From Bacteroidales bacterium (GTDB taxonomy: Bacteria; Bacteroidota; Bacteroidia; Bacteroidales; WCHB1-69): a stretch of DNA of 64,000 nt. Numbering within the stretch: position 1 is the stretch's first letter; each line of letters begins with the position of its first letter. Where the stretch lies: NCBI GenBank assembly GCA_017617445.1, contig JAFZWE010000008.1, positions 27,716 through 91,715 of the forward strand. Direction: 5' to 3'. This document shows positions 19,976-30,000 of this stretch, piece by piece. Both the position numbers and the translations under genes were made by a program. The notes below the pieces were generated by a model. The model searched no databases. It saw only the letters and a program-made list of their open reading frames with translations, and was not told the DNA's origin.

Positions 19976-21130
19976 TTAAATGGTTTTTGTGCTGTATTTT
20001 GTGCCTTGATAAAGGTCAAAGCGCATCAGTTTGCACTCCAAGGCTCCGTTGTAAATGGTGATTTTCCGGGTGGCGTGCAGCCCGATTTTCTTCAGTGCCG
20101 CTATGTTGGAGCTGATGATGTAGGCGGTACAGCCTGCATATTGCTGCTTGAGGGTGTCGCCGATGATTTTGTATTCGTTTTCAATGTCTTCCACAGCCAT
20201 CCGTTCTCCGTATGGCGGATTGAAGATGACAAATGCGGGGGTTCTGACGGGGCGGCTGTGGCTCATGGCGCAAGTCCTGATGCGGATGAAGTCGCGGAGT
20301 CGGGCTTCGTCGATGTTGGCTTTGGCCATTCCCGCGTAGCGTGCCGAGATGTCAGAGCCGTAGAAGTTGATGGGTACGTCATCGCGGATGTCTGCTTCTG
20401 CCGTGACTTTGTCCCACAGAACCTGGGAGAAATTTTTCCAGTGGAAGAAGCCGTATTCGTTGCGGAAGAAGCCGGCGGGGATGTTGAGGGCTTGCATGGC
20501 CGCCTCAATCAGGATGGTGCCAGAGCCACACATGGGGTCGATGAGGTCGCATTGTGCCTCCCAGCCGCTGAGCTTGACCATTGCCGCGGCCACCACTTCG
20601 CTGATTTGCGCCGGATGGCTGGACACCCGATAACCGCGCTTGTGCAGCGACTCCCCGGAGGAATCCAGGAAAAGTGCCGCGTGGTTATTATATATATGTA
20701 CATGGAATTGAACATCCGGATGGTCTTTATTCACCGAGGGGCGCCGGCCGTTTTTTTCGCGGAATCGGTCGCAGAGGGCGTCCTTGGCTAACTGCGCGGC
20801 AAAGAGTGGGGTGCGGAACATCTCTCCGCTCATCGTCACGCTCACCGCGAGGGTGTGATCAGCCGTCATCACCCGTTCTGCCGGATATTTGAAGATCTCT
20901 CCGTAAAATTGGTTGTTGTCACGAAAGGTGAATTGATGCACCTGCCATAGGATTCGTAAAGCATAGCGGCAGAAATAATTGGCCCGGTAAAGCATGTCCA
21001 TGTCCCCCTCAAAGGTGACTGCACGTCTGGAGATGGCGCATCTCTCCGCGCCCAACTGCTCCAGCTCTGCTTTCAGCAGCTCTTCCATTCCAGCGTAGGT
21101 CTTGGCTACAAATTTCTCGCAGACTGTCAT
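19976..21130 (-). CDS. THUMP-domain class I SAM-dependent RNA methyltransferase (RlmL-like)
   Basis: About 384 residues. An N-terminal THUMP RNA-binding domain is followed by a Rossmann-type methyltransferase with motif I DPMCGSGTILIEAA and the catalytic motif IV NPPYGERM, the arrangement of RlmL, which makes 23S rRNA m2G2445. The length corresponds to the N-terminal half of enterobacterial RlmL. An in-frame start at 21166 exists, but the extra 12 residues lie inside batE and lack conservation, so ATG 21130, two bases after the batE stop, is preferred. Exact target is inferred from the family. Confidence 0.85.
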   Translation of the reverse strand: MTVCEKFVAKTYAGMEELLKAELEQLGAERCAISRRAVTFEGDMDMLYRANYFCRYALRILWQVHQFTFRDNNQFYGEIFKYPAERVMTADHTLAVSVTMSGEMFRTPLFAAQLAKDALCDRFREKNGRRPSVNKDHPDVQFHVHIYNNHAALFLDSSGESLHKRGYRVSSHPAQISEVVAAAMVKLSGWEAQCDLIDPMCGSGTILIEAAMQALNIPAGFFRNEYGFFHWKNFSQVLWDKVTAEADIRDDVPINFYGSDISARYAGMAKANIDEARLRDFIRIRTCAMSHSRPVRTPAFVIFNPPYGERMAVEDIENEYKIIGDTLKQQYAGCTAYIISSNIAALKKIGLHATRKITIYNGALECKLMRFDLYQGTKYSTKTI

Positions 21131-21132
21131 GG

Positions 21133-21897
21133 TCAGATTTTTTCTATGCTTTGGTTCAATACCCATCCATTGTCCCCGTTGGGGAGCCCGATGAAGGTGA
21201 ATTCCTTGGTCTGTTCTATCAAGGTGACTTTGAGCCCCTCATGTATGATGGCTTCGGGTTTGGCACTCCGGTCGGGCTTGCCGGTGACATGCACCACCGA
21301 CTCCATCACAATGGCTTCGTCCACTCCCTTGAAACGGTTTTTCTCTTTGGAGGCGAAAATGATAGAGAGCACTATCAGTATGGTTCCGAGTACCATGCCG
21401 AGAATTCCTGTGATTCTTCCAGCTTTGCCGGATGCAAATAGATATGTTCCGACAGACAGAGCGATGAGAAAGGCGAAAACGATGGACAGAATAGCCCAAT
21501 TCCGTTCTGAGAGGCTGTGTGACAGGTTGTTCCACTTCTTTACAAATGCAGATTGCGGCGCGGGTTCATAACGGTCCAGCAGCATCCGGTTGGCAAAGGC
21601 GAGATTATGCTGGATGTCTTTGTCTGTGGGATCCAGTCGGAAAGCCCGCTCGTACCAGAGAATGGCCTTTGACAGGGAACCCGCTTTGTAATAGGCGTTC
21701 CCCAGGTTGTAATAGACTTGGGCGCTTTCGTTCCCCTCGGAGATGAACTGTTCGTAGAGTTTTGCCGCTTGGGAGAACTGCCCCTGCTGGTATGCTTTTT
21801 CAGCTTCCGGCGCAATGCCGTCGTTTTCTGCCGCCACGCCCAACAGGCAGGCCAGCAGATTGACAGTGAGAAGGAGTATGGGGAGAAGTCGTTTCAT
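21133..21897 (-). CDS. batE: BatE-like TPR protein with SH3-like C-terminus
   Basis: 254 residues. A signal peptide (or N-terminal anchor) ends near GVAAE, followed by two to three TPR repeats (ESAQVYYNLGNAYYKAGSLSKAILWYERAFRLDP), two transmembrane segments (about 136-155 and 162-182) and a C-terminal SH3-like domain ending DNGWVLNQSIEKI. This is the layout of BatE of the Bacteroides aerotolerance cluster. It lies 5 bases downstream of batD. The molecular role of BatE is not established. Confidence 0.82.
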   Translation of the reverse strand: MKRLLPILLLTVNLLACLLGVAAENDGIAPEAEKAYQQGQFSQAAKLYEQFISEGNESAQVYYNLGNAYYKAGSLSKAILWYERAFRLDPTDKDIQHNLAFANRMLLDRYEPAPQSAFVKKWNNLSHSLSERNWAILSIVFAFLIALSVGTYLFASGKAGRITGILGMVLGTILIVLSIIFASKEKNRFKGVDEAIVMESVVHVTGKPDRSAKPEAIIHEGLKVTLIEQTKEFTFIGLPNGDNGWVLNQSIEKI

Positions 21898-21902
21898 GAC
21901 TG

Positions 21903-23675
21903 CTATTTTTTTTCGATTTGTGTGATGAAATTACGGGTGAGTTCAAAAAGATTTCCCATCATTTCTTTGTTGTCGCCAGGGGCAAAACGTGCGAATTCGC
22001 ATTCGTTGAGTGTGCGGATGAAACCGTCAATGTCCTCAACAGGAACTCCTTTGTTGGACAATGTGAGGCGCACAGAGTCCATGGACAGCTCAGCCAGGGG
22101 AATGTGGAACTTGTCACTCATGTAGTCCCAGAGCACGTGGGATATTTCTTCATAAAACTCGCCCTCTTTGCCGGCAGACATCAGTTTTTGCGCTTTCTTC
22201 AAACGTCGGTTGGCCACGCGGTTGGCACGTTTCGCCTTGAATTGCAAGGTGTCTCCCCGGCGGGTCAGGCGGAATCGCCACAGAAACAGCACCAGCAGGA
22301 AAAGCGGAATGGGGGACAACAGGAGAAGGAAGTAGGGGAGGGAGGCGAAAAACGGACGACCCAAGGTCTGGGGACCGGTGATTTCTTTGAGCCCGAGGAT
22401 GTCGTTGCCCAACTGCACACTGTAGCCTTCAGAAGTGGTGATTTGCGAATCCCCCTTTTCTACACTCAGCGTGTAGGCTTCGGTTTGAAGGGTCTTGTAT
22501 TTTTGCTGCTGTGGGTCAAAATAGGAGAAGCTGACAGAGGGAATGGTGTAGCTGCCCGCTGTACGGGGGATGATGATGTAATTGAAAGTTTTGCTGCCGC
22601 CCCGCTCCTCAATGGTGGGAGCAGTGACATCCAGCCCGGAGGGAAATTCAACGAGGGGAGCTTCCAAAAGTTGCAGGTTCCCTTTCCCCGTGACTGTAAG
22701 CGTCAGTTCGGCTGCTTCGTTGGCACGCAGGCTCTGAGGAGTGAGGGCGGAACTGAGGGAGAAATTTCCCACCAGACCGTTGAAATCTGCGGGCCGACCG
22801 GCCTGAGGAAGAGGCTTCACATGCAATACGACAGAATTGGATTGGATGGATTTCTCCATGGTGCTAGCCCAGAACGAACGGGGAATATATAAGGCTTTGA
22901 TGGACAATGGGGAAATGGAAATGTCTCCGCTTTTTTGTGGTGTGGCTGAAATGCGATAGAACTCGTAAACATCGTATTTTTTGCCATCCACCACTTCGGT
23001 GGTCTGGTGGGCCGCCGCATTAGGGTCGTCCAAGCGATTGGTCCACAGGTTGGTTTGCTGCGGCAGGTCGCAGTCTGTGACTTGGAATTGCGCCACATTC
23101 TGACAGTACAGCTTGTAGGATACCACCACATCCTCTCCCTCATAGGGGGAAGTGTTGGAGGCCGTCGCCCGAATGAACATCTCCGCGTTGACATTCTGCT
23201 GCCGTTGCGATTGCTGCCCCCAGGGATCAAAAAACTGGTCCATGTCATCCCAGATGCTGTGTTGCCTCCGCTGTTGCTGCTGGCTCTGCTGATCCTCCTT
23301 GGTGACTTCAATGGTCACAGCATTGCTCTTGACCTGCTTGCCACCAGCATTGCAGGTCACTCCGGGTATGGTTTGCTTCCCGAGTTTGGTAGGCTTCAAG
23401 GTGAAGGTGAAAGTGCAAGTGTATGAGGAGGTCTGCTGGCCGTTGGCGAAGCTGAAGGAAGTGGATGTGCTTTGGTATGGCCCCCCTGTCTTGGTGAATG
23501 TGCCGAAGTCCTGGGAGGAGATCGTCCCCTTCTGGTCCAGCGTGATTACATACTGGAACTGCTGATTGATGCCGACTTTGCCAGGTGCACCAGCCGTGCA
23601 AGACTGAGCTCGCACCACAGTCGTCATGAATAAAAGCAAAGTGCTTATCCCTAAAATCCGAATCCACTGTTTCAT
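21903..23675 (-). CDS. batD: BatD-like membrane protein
   Basis: 590 residues. A signal peptide (ending VVRAQS) is followed by an early beta-sandwich with KVGINQQFQYVITL and a long periplasmic stretch of repeated beta domains, including a Gln-rich insertion around residues 145-165. A single transmembrane helix (YFLLLLSPIPLFLLVLFLWRF) comes near residue 460, then a cytoplasmic region. This matches BatD in length and order. The frame is open to 23771, but that part overlaps batBC and lacks a signal peptide; ATG 23675, just after the batBC stop, is used. It probably partners the VWA protein encoded upstream. Confidence 0.82.
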   Translation of the reverse strand: MKQWIRILGISTLLLFMTTVVRAQSCTAGAPGKVGINQQFQYVITLDQKGTISSQDFGTFTKTGGPYQSTSTSFSFANGQQTSSYTCTFTFTLKPTKLGKQTIPGVTCNAGGKQVKSNAVTIEVTKEDQQSQQQQRRQHSIWDDMDQFFDPWGQQSQRQQNVNAEMFIRATASNTSPYEGEDVVVSYKLYCQNVAQFQVTDCDLPQQTNLWTNRLDDPNAAAHQTTEVVDGKKYDVYEFYRISATPQKSGDISISPLSIKALYIPRSFWASTMEKSIQSNSVVLHVKPLPQAGRPADFNGLVGNFSLSSALTPQSLRANEAAELTLTVTGKGNLQLLEAPLVEFPSGLDVTAPTIEERGGSKTFNYIIIPRTAGSYTIPSVSFSYFDPQQQKYKTLQTEAYTLSVEKGDSQITTSEGYSVQLGNDILGLKEITGPQTLGRPFFASLPYFLLLLSPIPLFLLVLFLWRFRLTRRGDTLQFKAKRANRVANRRLKKAQKLMSAGKEGEFYEEISHVLWDYMSDKFHIPLAELSMDSVRLTLSNKGVPVEDIDGFIRTLNECEFARFAPGDNKEMMGNLFELTRNFITQIEKK

Positions 23676-23679
23676 CTTT

Positions 23680-25530
23680 TTACCAGTCTTGTTCCAATTT
23701 TTGACGATTGTTTTGTTGATATTCCTTGTTCCATTTTTGTTGGAGCTCCATCTCTTTCTGCTGCAAGGCATTCATCTGCCGTTCTGCCGCTTTCTGGGCC
23801 TCGCTTTTTTGCTCTTGGCCTTGTTGACCTTGCTGCTGTTGTTTTTGCTGCTGCTGCTGTTGCTGTTGTTGTTGCTGCTGCTGGCCGCCTCCGCCTCCGC
23901 CTCCACCTTGCCCTTTGGGAAGCATTTTCTGTGCATACACCAGATTGTATTTGGCAGACATGTCCGATGGGTTCTTTCTCAGGGACTCTTTGTAGGCTTC
24001 AATGGCTTTTTTGTAAAAACCGTAAGAGAGCTGTTTCAAACTGTCGTTCTGCTGTTGGTCGGCGGTATGAAAATAGAGGTTCCCTTGTGCCAGGTAGTTG
24101 TTCCCCAAGTTGTAGTTGATTTTGGAGGTGAATTTCTTGTCGGCCACCCGGTCCAACAGCGATTGAGCCAGGGTGGGGATGGTATCATAGTTCCCCAGCC
24201 GGTAGTGGGTGGCTATTTGGTTGAAATTGGCGACGTTGCGGTTGATGGGCTGTTTGTTCTCCAGGGAGTCGTAAATGCTTAGCGCATGGTTGTAGATTTG
24301 TGCGGCGGCGGGAGGGCACCCCTCCAGTGTGTCATGGTTGAATGTGCGGTCCGCTTTCATGAATTCGCGGTTCGCTTTCTGCATGGGGGTGAGGTTCTTT
24401 TCGGGGTCGTTGTGTTTGCAGCCGGTGGACAGGGCGAGTGCGAGCAGGAGGATGCCGGCGGCTTTGTATTTGTGCCGGAAGCGGGCCAGCCGGCTGGTCC
24501 AGCGCGGCTTGACGGCGAACAGCAGTCCCTCGATGAACAGCAGAAGGATGCCGGCCAGCAACGGGTATTGGAAACGGGATTCGTATGTGGTGAACTTCAG
24601 GTCTCCCAAGCTGTATTTTTCCATTTTGTTGATCTGTTGCAGGATGTTTTCAAAGCCTTCATGCACGTTGGTGGCATGTACGTAGCTTCCTCCGCCCTCT
24701 TGGGCGATCTCCTGGAGTGCCTGTTCGTTGAGCCTTGTGATGACGGGCCGGCCTTCCGCATCATGTTTCACATCGTTTCCGTCGGGGATGGTGACCCCCT
24801 CGGTGCTGCCGATGCCGATGGTATAGATGATCGCCCCGCGTTCGTGCAGATCACGGGCCACGGAGGCGGCTTCTCCGGTATGGTTCTCGCCGTCGGAAAT
24901 CAAGATGATGGCTTTGTGGGTGTCGGGTTGCTGGTGGAGAGAATCAGCCTCCTCCTCATTGTCGGCCAGCTGGGGCAGGGCCAGGGCCGCCGCCGATTTG
25001 TTGAGCGCCTCTTTCAGGTCTGTGCCCTGTACTTTGATGCGTTCAGGGGAGAGGATGCGGATGTTGCTTTTGGCAGTTTCATAGTCCGTTGTAGCGGGCA
25101 ATATCACGTCTGCTGTTCCGGCAAAAGCCACGGCTCCGATGCGGTTGCCTTGCAGCTTGTCAATGAAGTTGATCATGGCCATTTTGCAGGCTTCCAGACG
25201 GTTGGGTTGTATATCGGTGGCTTTCATGCTGTTGGAAACATCCAGACAGAAGACAATGTCCACCCCATTGCGTTGGGCGGTGCGGGGCTTGCCGGGGGTT
25301 TGGGGATTGGCCAGGGCGAAAATGAAACATGCAAGTGCGGTCATGCAAAGCCCGAACTTGATGTGGCGCATGGCCGGCGAGCGTTCTGGCGTCAACTTCG
25401 CCAGCAACGCGGGGGAACAGTACCTGCGTAGCCGCCTGCGATCTGTGATTTGTAGCACGACATACAGGACGACAAACACCACAATTATGAACAATAAATA
25501 TAGAAGATGCTGATTACCAAATCGTAACAT
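23680..25530 (-). CDS. BatB-BatC fusion: membrane VWA domain plus TPR and poly-Gln tail
   Basis: 616 residues. Two N-terminal transmembrane helices (about 8-28 and 54-74) are followed by a von Willebrand A domain with the MIDAS motif DVSNSM, a further helix (about 305-325) and a lipoprotein-like segment (LLLALALSTGCKH). Then come TPR repeats and a tail of glycines and glutamines (eight Gly, then 13 Gln) with a charged coiled coil. BatB (VWA) and BatC (TPR) are separate genes in many Bacteroidota; here they form one frame. A MoxR ATPase, DUF58 protein and BatA, which usually precede batB, are absent; a divergent symporter is upstream. ATG 25530 is used because it opens directly into the first membrane helix. 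Confidence 0.82.
   Translation of the reverse strand: MLRFGNQHLLYLLFIIVVFVVLYVVLQITDRRRLRRYCSPALLAKLTPERSPAMRHIKFGLCMTALACFIFALANPQTPGKPRTAQRNGVDIVFCLDVSNSMKATDIQPNRLEACKMAMINFIDKLQGNRIGAVAFAGTADVILPATTDYETAKSNIRILSPERIKVQGTDLKEALNKSAAALALPQLADNEEEADSLHQQPDTHKAIILISDGENHTGEAASVARDLHERGAIIYTIGIGSTEGVTIPDGNDVKHDAEGRPVITRLNEQALQEIAQEGGGSYVHATNVHEGFENILQQINKMEKYSLGDLKFTTYESRFQYPLLAGILLLFIEGLLFAVKPRWTSRLARFRHKYKAAGILLLALALSTGCKHNDPEKNLTPMQKANREFMKADRTFNHDTLEGCPPAAAQIYNHALSIYDSLENKQPINRNVANFNQIATHYRLGNYDTIPTLAQSLLDRVADKKFTSKINYNLGNNYLAQGNLYFHTADQQQNDSLKQLSYGFYKKAIEAYKESLRKNPSDMSAKYNLVYAQKMLPKGQGGGGGGGGQQQQQQQQQQQQQKQQQQGQQGQEQKSEAQKAAERQMNALQQKEMELQQKWNKEYQQNNRQKLEQDW
23830..23908. repeat. Low-complexity poly-Gln/poly-Gly coding tract
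   Basis: A run of CTG/TTG triplets (Gln on the minus strand) from about 23830 to 23883, then GCC/TCC-type triplets encoding eight Gly. It sits inside the batBC fusion and is expected to be slippage-prone. Confidence 0.8.
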
Positions 25531-25558
25531 ATTTTGCTGCGTGCTTGTTTTTAGTGTG

Positions 25559-25566
25559 CAAATGTA
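25559..25566 (-). promoter_or_regulatory. -7 promoter box (TACATTTG) for the bat cluster
   Basis: On the minus strand TACATTTGCAC precedes batBC by 28 bases. It may drive the long co-directional series down to guaA. Confidence 0.5.
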
Positions 25567-25624
25567 CAAGTTTTTTTTTGCATAATGGTCATTCCCAGCA
25601 GGGCTAAAGATTGTTTTTTTTCAT

Positions 25625-25632
25625 TATTTTTG
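25625..25632 (+). promoter_or_regulatory. -7 promoter box (TATTTTTG) for the NSS symporter
   Basis: TATTTTTGCCGCTC ends 20 bases before the ATG at 25653. Confidence 0.6.
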
Positions 25633-25652
25633 CCGCTCAAAAAAAATGGTTT

Positions 25653-27014
25653 ATGAAAGTATCTAACGAACGTGCAGGCTTTAGTTCTGGCATTGGTGCC
25701 GTTGCTGCTGCGGCAGGCTCTGCTATTGGTCTTGGCAACATTTGGAGGTTTCCTTACACTGCCGGACAAAACGGTGGTGGGGCATTTTTGATCCTTTATA
25801 TCATTTTTGTTTTTCTCATTGGAATGCCCATTATGATGAGTGAATTGATGGTGGGTCGCCGCTCCCAGCGGAATGTGGTGGGAGCCTATCGGGTGCTGGC
25901 CCCCAAGCACAAGGCATGGCAGTCTGTGGGCTGGCTGGCCATCGTGGGAGTCTTTTTGATCTACTCTTTTTATAGCGTGGTGGCAGGCTGGACGATCAAT
26001 TACATTGTGGCGTCGGTTTCCGGCCAGCTGGGCAGCCTTCCTCCGGATCAAATGGGCACTGCTTTTGAACAGTTTACCTCCCATGCGTGGCATCCGCTGA
26101 TTTTCCAGCTGATTATGGTTGTCCTTACCGCCGGTGTGATCACTTTTGGCGTACAGAAGGGTATTGAGAAATGCAGCAAAATCCTGATGCCCGTGCTGTT
26201 TCTGCTTTTGATCCTGCTTTGCGTTCGTTCGCTGACTTTGTCAGGGGCTTCACGTGGAGTGGAATTTCTCTTCAAGCCTGATTTTAGCAAGATCAATGGC
26301 GGTAGCGTGCTTTCCGCATTGGGACAGGCACTCTTTTCGCTGAGCCTTGGCATGGGTACGATGGTTACCTACGGTTCGTATATCCGTAAACAGGATAACC
26401 TGATGAAAACCAGTTACAGCATTGTCTCTGCCGACACACTTATTGCAATCCTGGCGGGCGTGGCTATCTTCCCCGCTGTCTTCGCCTTGGGCGGAAGCCC
26501 CACCGACGGACCGAGCCTTGTGTACGTGGTGCTGCCAAAAGTATTCAACAGTATGCCGATGGGCAACCTTTTTGCTGTGCTTTTCTTCCTTTTGCTGGCC
26601 ATCGCCGCCCTCACTTCCACCATCTCTCTGCTTGAGGTGATGGTCTCCTGGGGTGAGGAGGAATTGAGAATGAGCCGCCGCACCGCCACTATATTTTTTA
26701 CCGCTGTCATCTTTGTCATCGGCGCTTTCTGCTCCCTCTCTTTCGGCCCACTGAATGATTTCAAGATCTTCGGCCTTACCATCTTTGAACTTCTGGATAA
26801 ACTGACTGCCACCTACCTGATGCCTATCGGCGCCTTCGCACTGACCCTCTTTGTGGGCTGGTATTGCACCAAACAAGATCTTCGCGATGAATTGACTAAT
26901 GGAGGGAAACTCAAAGGCTCCTACTTCAACGTGTGGTATTTCTTTGTCCGTTATATTGCCCCGGTGGTGCTGTTAGGCATTATCATTGCGGGCAGCCTGG
27001 GATTTGAGTTCTGA
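25653..27014 (+). CDS. Neurotransmitter:sodium symporter (NSS/SNF) family transporter
   Basis: 453 residues with about 11-12 transmembrane helices. The first helix carries the NSS sodium/substrate motif AAAGSAIGLGNIWRFPY, and the following GGGAFLILYIIF is also typical. It couples Na+ entry to uptake of an amino acid or related amine; specificity is unknown. The in-frame extension to 25611 lies upstream of the promoter box and is excluded. It is 18 bases upstream of an RND permease gene on the same strand, so the two may be cotranscribed, though no functional link is evident. Confidence 0.92.
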   Translation: MKVSNERAGFSSGIGAVAAAAGSAIGLGNIWRFPYTAGQNGGGAFLILYIIFVFLIGMPIMMSELMVGRRSQRNVVGAYRVLAPKHKAWQSVGWLAIVGVFLIYSFYSVVAGWTINYIVASVSGQLGSLPPDQMGTAFEQFTSHAWHPLIFQLIMVVLTAGVITFGVQKGIEKCSKILMPVLFLLLILLCVRSLTLSGASRGVEFLFKPDFSKINGGSVLSALGQALFSLSLGMGTMVTYGSYIRKQDNLMKTSYSIVSADTLIAILAGVAIFPAVFALGGSPTDGPSLVYVVLPKVFNSMPMGNLFAVLFFLLLAIAALTSTISLLEVMVSWGEEELRMSRRTATIFFTAVIFVIGAFCSLSFGPLNDFKIFGLTIFELLDKLTATYLMPIGAFALTLFVGWYCTKQDLRDELTNGGKLKGSYFNVWYFFVRYIAPVVLLGIIIAGSLGFEF

Positions 27015-27032
27015 TCTTAGAAAAAGAAAATT

Positions 27033-30000
27033 ATGTCAAAGTCGGTGGTCAGAAGCGCGGTCGAGTTCTCTGTCAGGCATAAAAATATTATTATCCTGAT
27101 TGTTGCGGTGTTGGTGCTGTTCGGCGTGTACGCTTTGGTTAAAATGCCCAAGCAGGAGTTCCCGAACATCTCTATCCGTCAGGGACTGGTCGTGGGAGTC
27201 TATCCTGGAGCAAGTTCCGAACAGGTGGAGGAACAGCTGACCACCCCATTGGAGGAGTACCTTTTCAGTTTCAAGGAGATCAACCGGGACATGACCTATT
27301 CGGTGACTTCAGACGGAATGGTGGTGGTGTATGTCTCCTTGGATCCGGATGTGGTCAAGTCGGATGACGAGTTTTGGTCCAAGTTCCGGCTGAGTGTGGC
27401 GGATTTCAAAAGCTCCCTTCCGAGCGGCGTGGCGGGAATCTTCACCAGCTCAGACTTTGGCAACACTTCCGCCCTCCTGATTTCCATTGAATCCAAGGAA
27501 AAAACCTACCGTGAGCTGGAGGGCTACCTTTCGGAGTTGGAAAACCGCCTGCGTGCCATCCCTTCCGTCTCCAATCTCCGAAGATATGGACTTCAGAATG
27601 AGCAGATTAGTATATATGTGGATAAGAAAAAATTGGTGGAATACGGAATTGACATCACCTCGCTCTACAGTACTCTTTTTGCGCAGAATTTCACCACCCT
27701 CAGTGGGAATTTTGAAAATGAGGAGATCTATGCCCCGTTCCATGTGTCGGAAACTTATACTTCCGAAAATGACATAGCTGAACAGATTGTATATGTTGAT
27801 CCTACAGGAAGTGTAGTGAGAATCAAGGATATAGCTCGCATTGAACGGGAGTATCCATCTTCTTCAAGCTATATCGCCAATGGGGATAAGAAATGTGTGA
27901 TGCTCTCCATTGAGATGCGTGACGGCCACAATATTGTGGAGTATGGAAAACAGGTGAAGAAAGAATTGGATGAGTTTGAAAAGACATTGCCAGAGGAGGT
28001 GACTGTGTTCCGGGTAGCGGATCAGGCTGAGGTGGTCTCGCATTCCGTCAACATGTTCTTGCGAGAAATGCTGATCGCCATCATTACGGTTGTCCTCGTC
28101 ATCATGCTGATGCAGCCGATTCGTGTGGCCGGTATCTCTGCTATGACGATCCCCATTACGATGTTCATCTCCCTGGGCTTTTTATATCTTCTTGGTTTTG
28201 AAATCAATACGGTGACTTTGGCTGCACTGCTGGTGGTCTTGGGTATCATTGTGGATGACTCTGTTGTGGTGATTGACAACTATGTGGAGAAACTGGACCA
28301 TGGCGTGCCGCGCCTGGAGGCCACCCTCTCCAGCGGAACCGAACTTTTCAAGTCCGTGCTTTCCGCCACGCTGGCCATCACCATCACCTTTTATCCGCTT
28401 CTCTTTACTTGTACCGGAATTTTCGGAGAGTTTTTGTCCAGCTTCCCCGGCACCATTACATTTACCCTTTTCACTTCGCTTTTTATCGCTCTGCTCTTTA
28501 TCCCGTTTGTACAGTTGGCTTTTATCAAAAATGGCTTTCATGTAACGAACGGGAAAAAGAAATTCCATATCTCTGATAAAATTCAAGCCGGCTATGACCG
28601 GCTGATTCACTGGGCTTTTGCCTATCCCAAGATGACGGTGCTGCTGGCTGTCCTGGCCGTGGCGATTGGAGGAATGGTGTTTCTTTTCCTTCCGCAGAGG
28701 ATGATGCCCTGCACAGAACGCAACCAGTTTGTGGTGGAAATCACCCTGCCCGCCGGAACATCATTGGAACGCACGGCTGCCGTTACGGACTCCCTGGCCC
28801 GCATCTTGCGCAGCGATCAGCGCATCCAGAATGTGACCGAGTTCGTCGGGACTTCCGCCCCGCGTTTTCACATGTGCTATGCCCCCAAGTTCCCCTCCAA
28901 ACAAATCTCACAGCTCATTGTCACCACTTCCTCAGAAGAGATGACCAATCGCCTTTTGGATGAATATCAGGATAAATATATCCATTATTTCCCCGATGCC
29001 TATTTGAGATTCAAGCAGTTGGATTATGTGATGACGGCCTATCCCATTGAAATCGACCTCTCCGGAAAGGATCGCGATAAGATTCATGAAGTGGAAACCC
29101 GATTGGTACAAGGTCTTCGCCAACGCGATGACCTGTTGATGGTTACTTCTACCAATGATGAGATGACGCCCGGCATTGCCATTGATGTGAACCATTTGGA
29201 ATCCAACCGTTCGGGGGTGACTAAGCCGATGGTGATGACCAATCTGGCTTTCAGCTATGGCAGCGGCCTCCCCATTACCACGCTTTGGGAAAAGGATTAT
29301 CCTGTGCAGGTGGTGTTGCGTGAGGATAGGGATTCCATCGGCAATTTTGATAATATCGGCGATCAGTATGTCTCCTCACTCAGCGGCCATTCGGTGCCGT
29401 TGCGCCAATTTGCCACAGTTCATGCCGACTATGCTCCGCGGCAGATTTACCATAAGAATGGACGTTATACTGTGACTGTGCAGGCGGATGTGAAGCGAGG
29501 CGTGAATGTTACCAGTACGACAAAAGATATTGATAAGTATTTGAAAAACATGAATTTGTCGGAAGATGTTGAAGTGAAGTGGGGAGGTAGTCGCTTGCAG
29601 GATGATGTGCTGATGCCCCAGATTTTCAAAGGTTTGGTTTTCTCTGTACTGATTATCTTTGTCATCCTGGTTTTCCACTTCCGCAGCATCAAGCTGGCGG
29701 TGCTTATTCTGGCCGCTACCACCCTTTCTCTCTTCGGTGCTGCCCTCGGCATCCGGATCATGGGCATGGAGTACACACTGACTTCCGTGCTGGGCTTGGT
29801 CGCTTTGATGGGTATTATTGTGAGAAATGGAATTATCATGTACGACTATGCGGAAGAGTTGCGGTTGAGAGGGGGGAGGAGTGTCAAAGAAGCTGCCCTG
29901 GAAGCTGGAAAGCGCAGAATGCGGCCCATCTTCCTGACCTCTGCCGCCGCCTCCATGGGCGTTGTGCCGATGATTATCAGCCAGAGCGCCCTCTGGTCTC

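Noticed and set aside
20687-20706. Short AT-rich TATATATATG stretch within the THUMP methyltransferase gene
   Set aside because: Part of a conserved coding region; no sign of a promoter or origin function.
24286-25431. 381-codon plus-strand frame
   Set aside because: Lies fully opposite the batBC fusion, has no family resemblance and no promoter.
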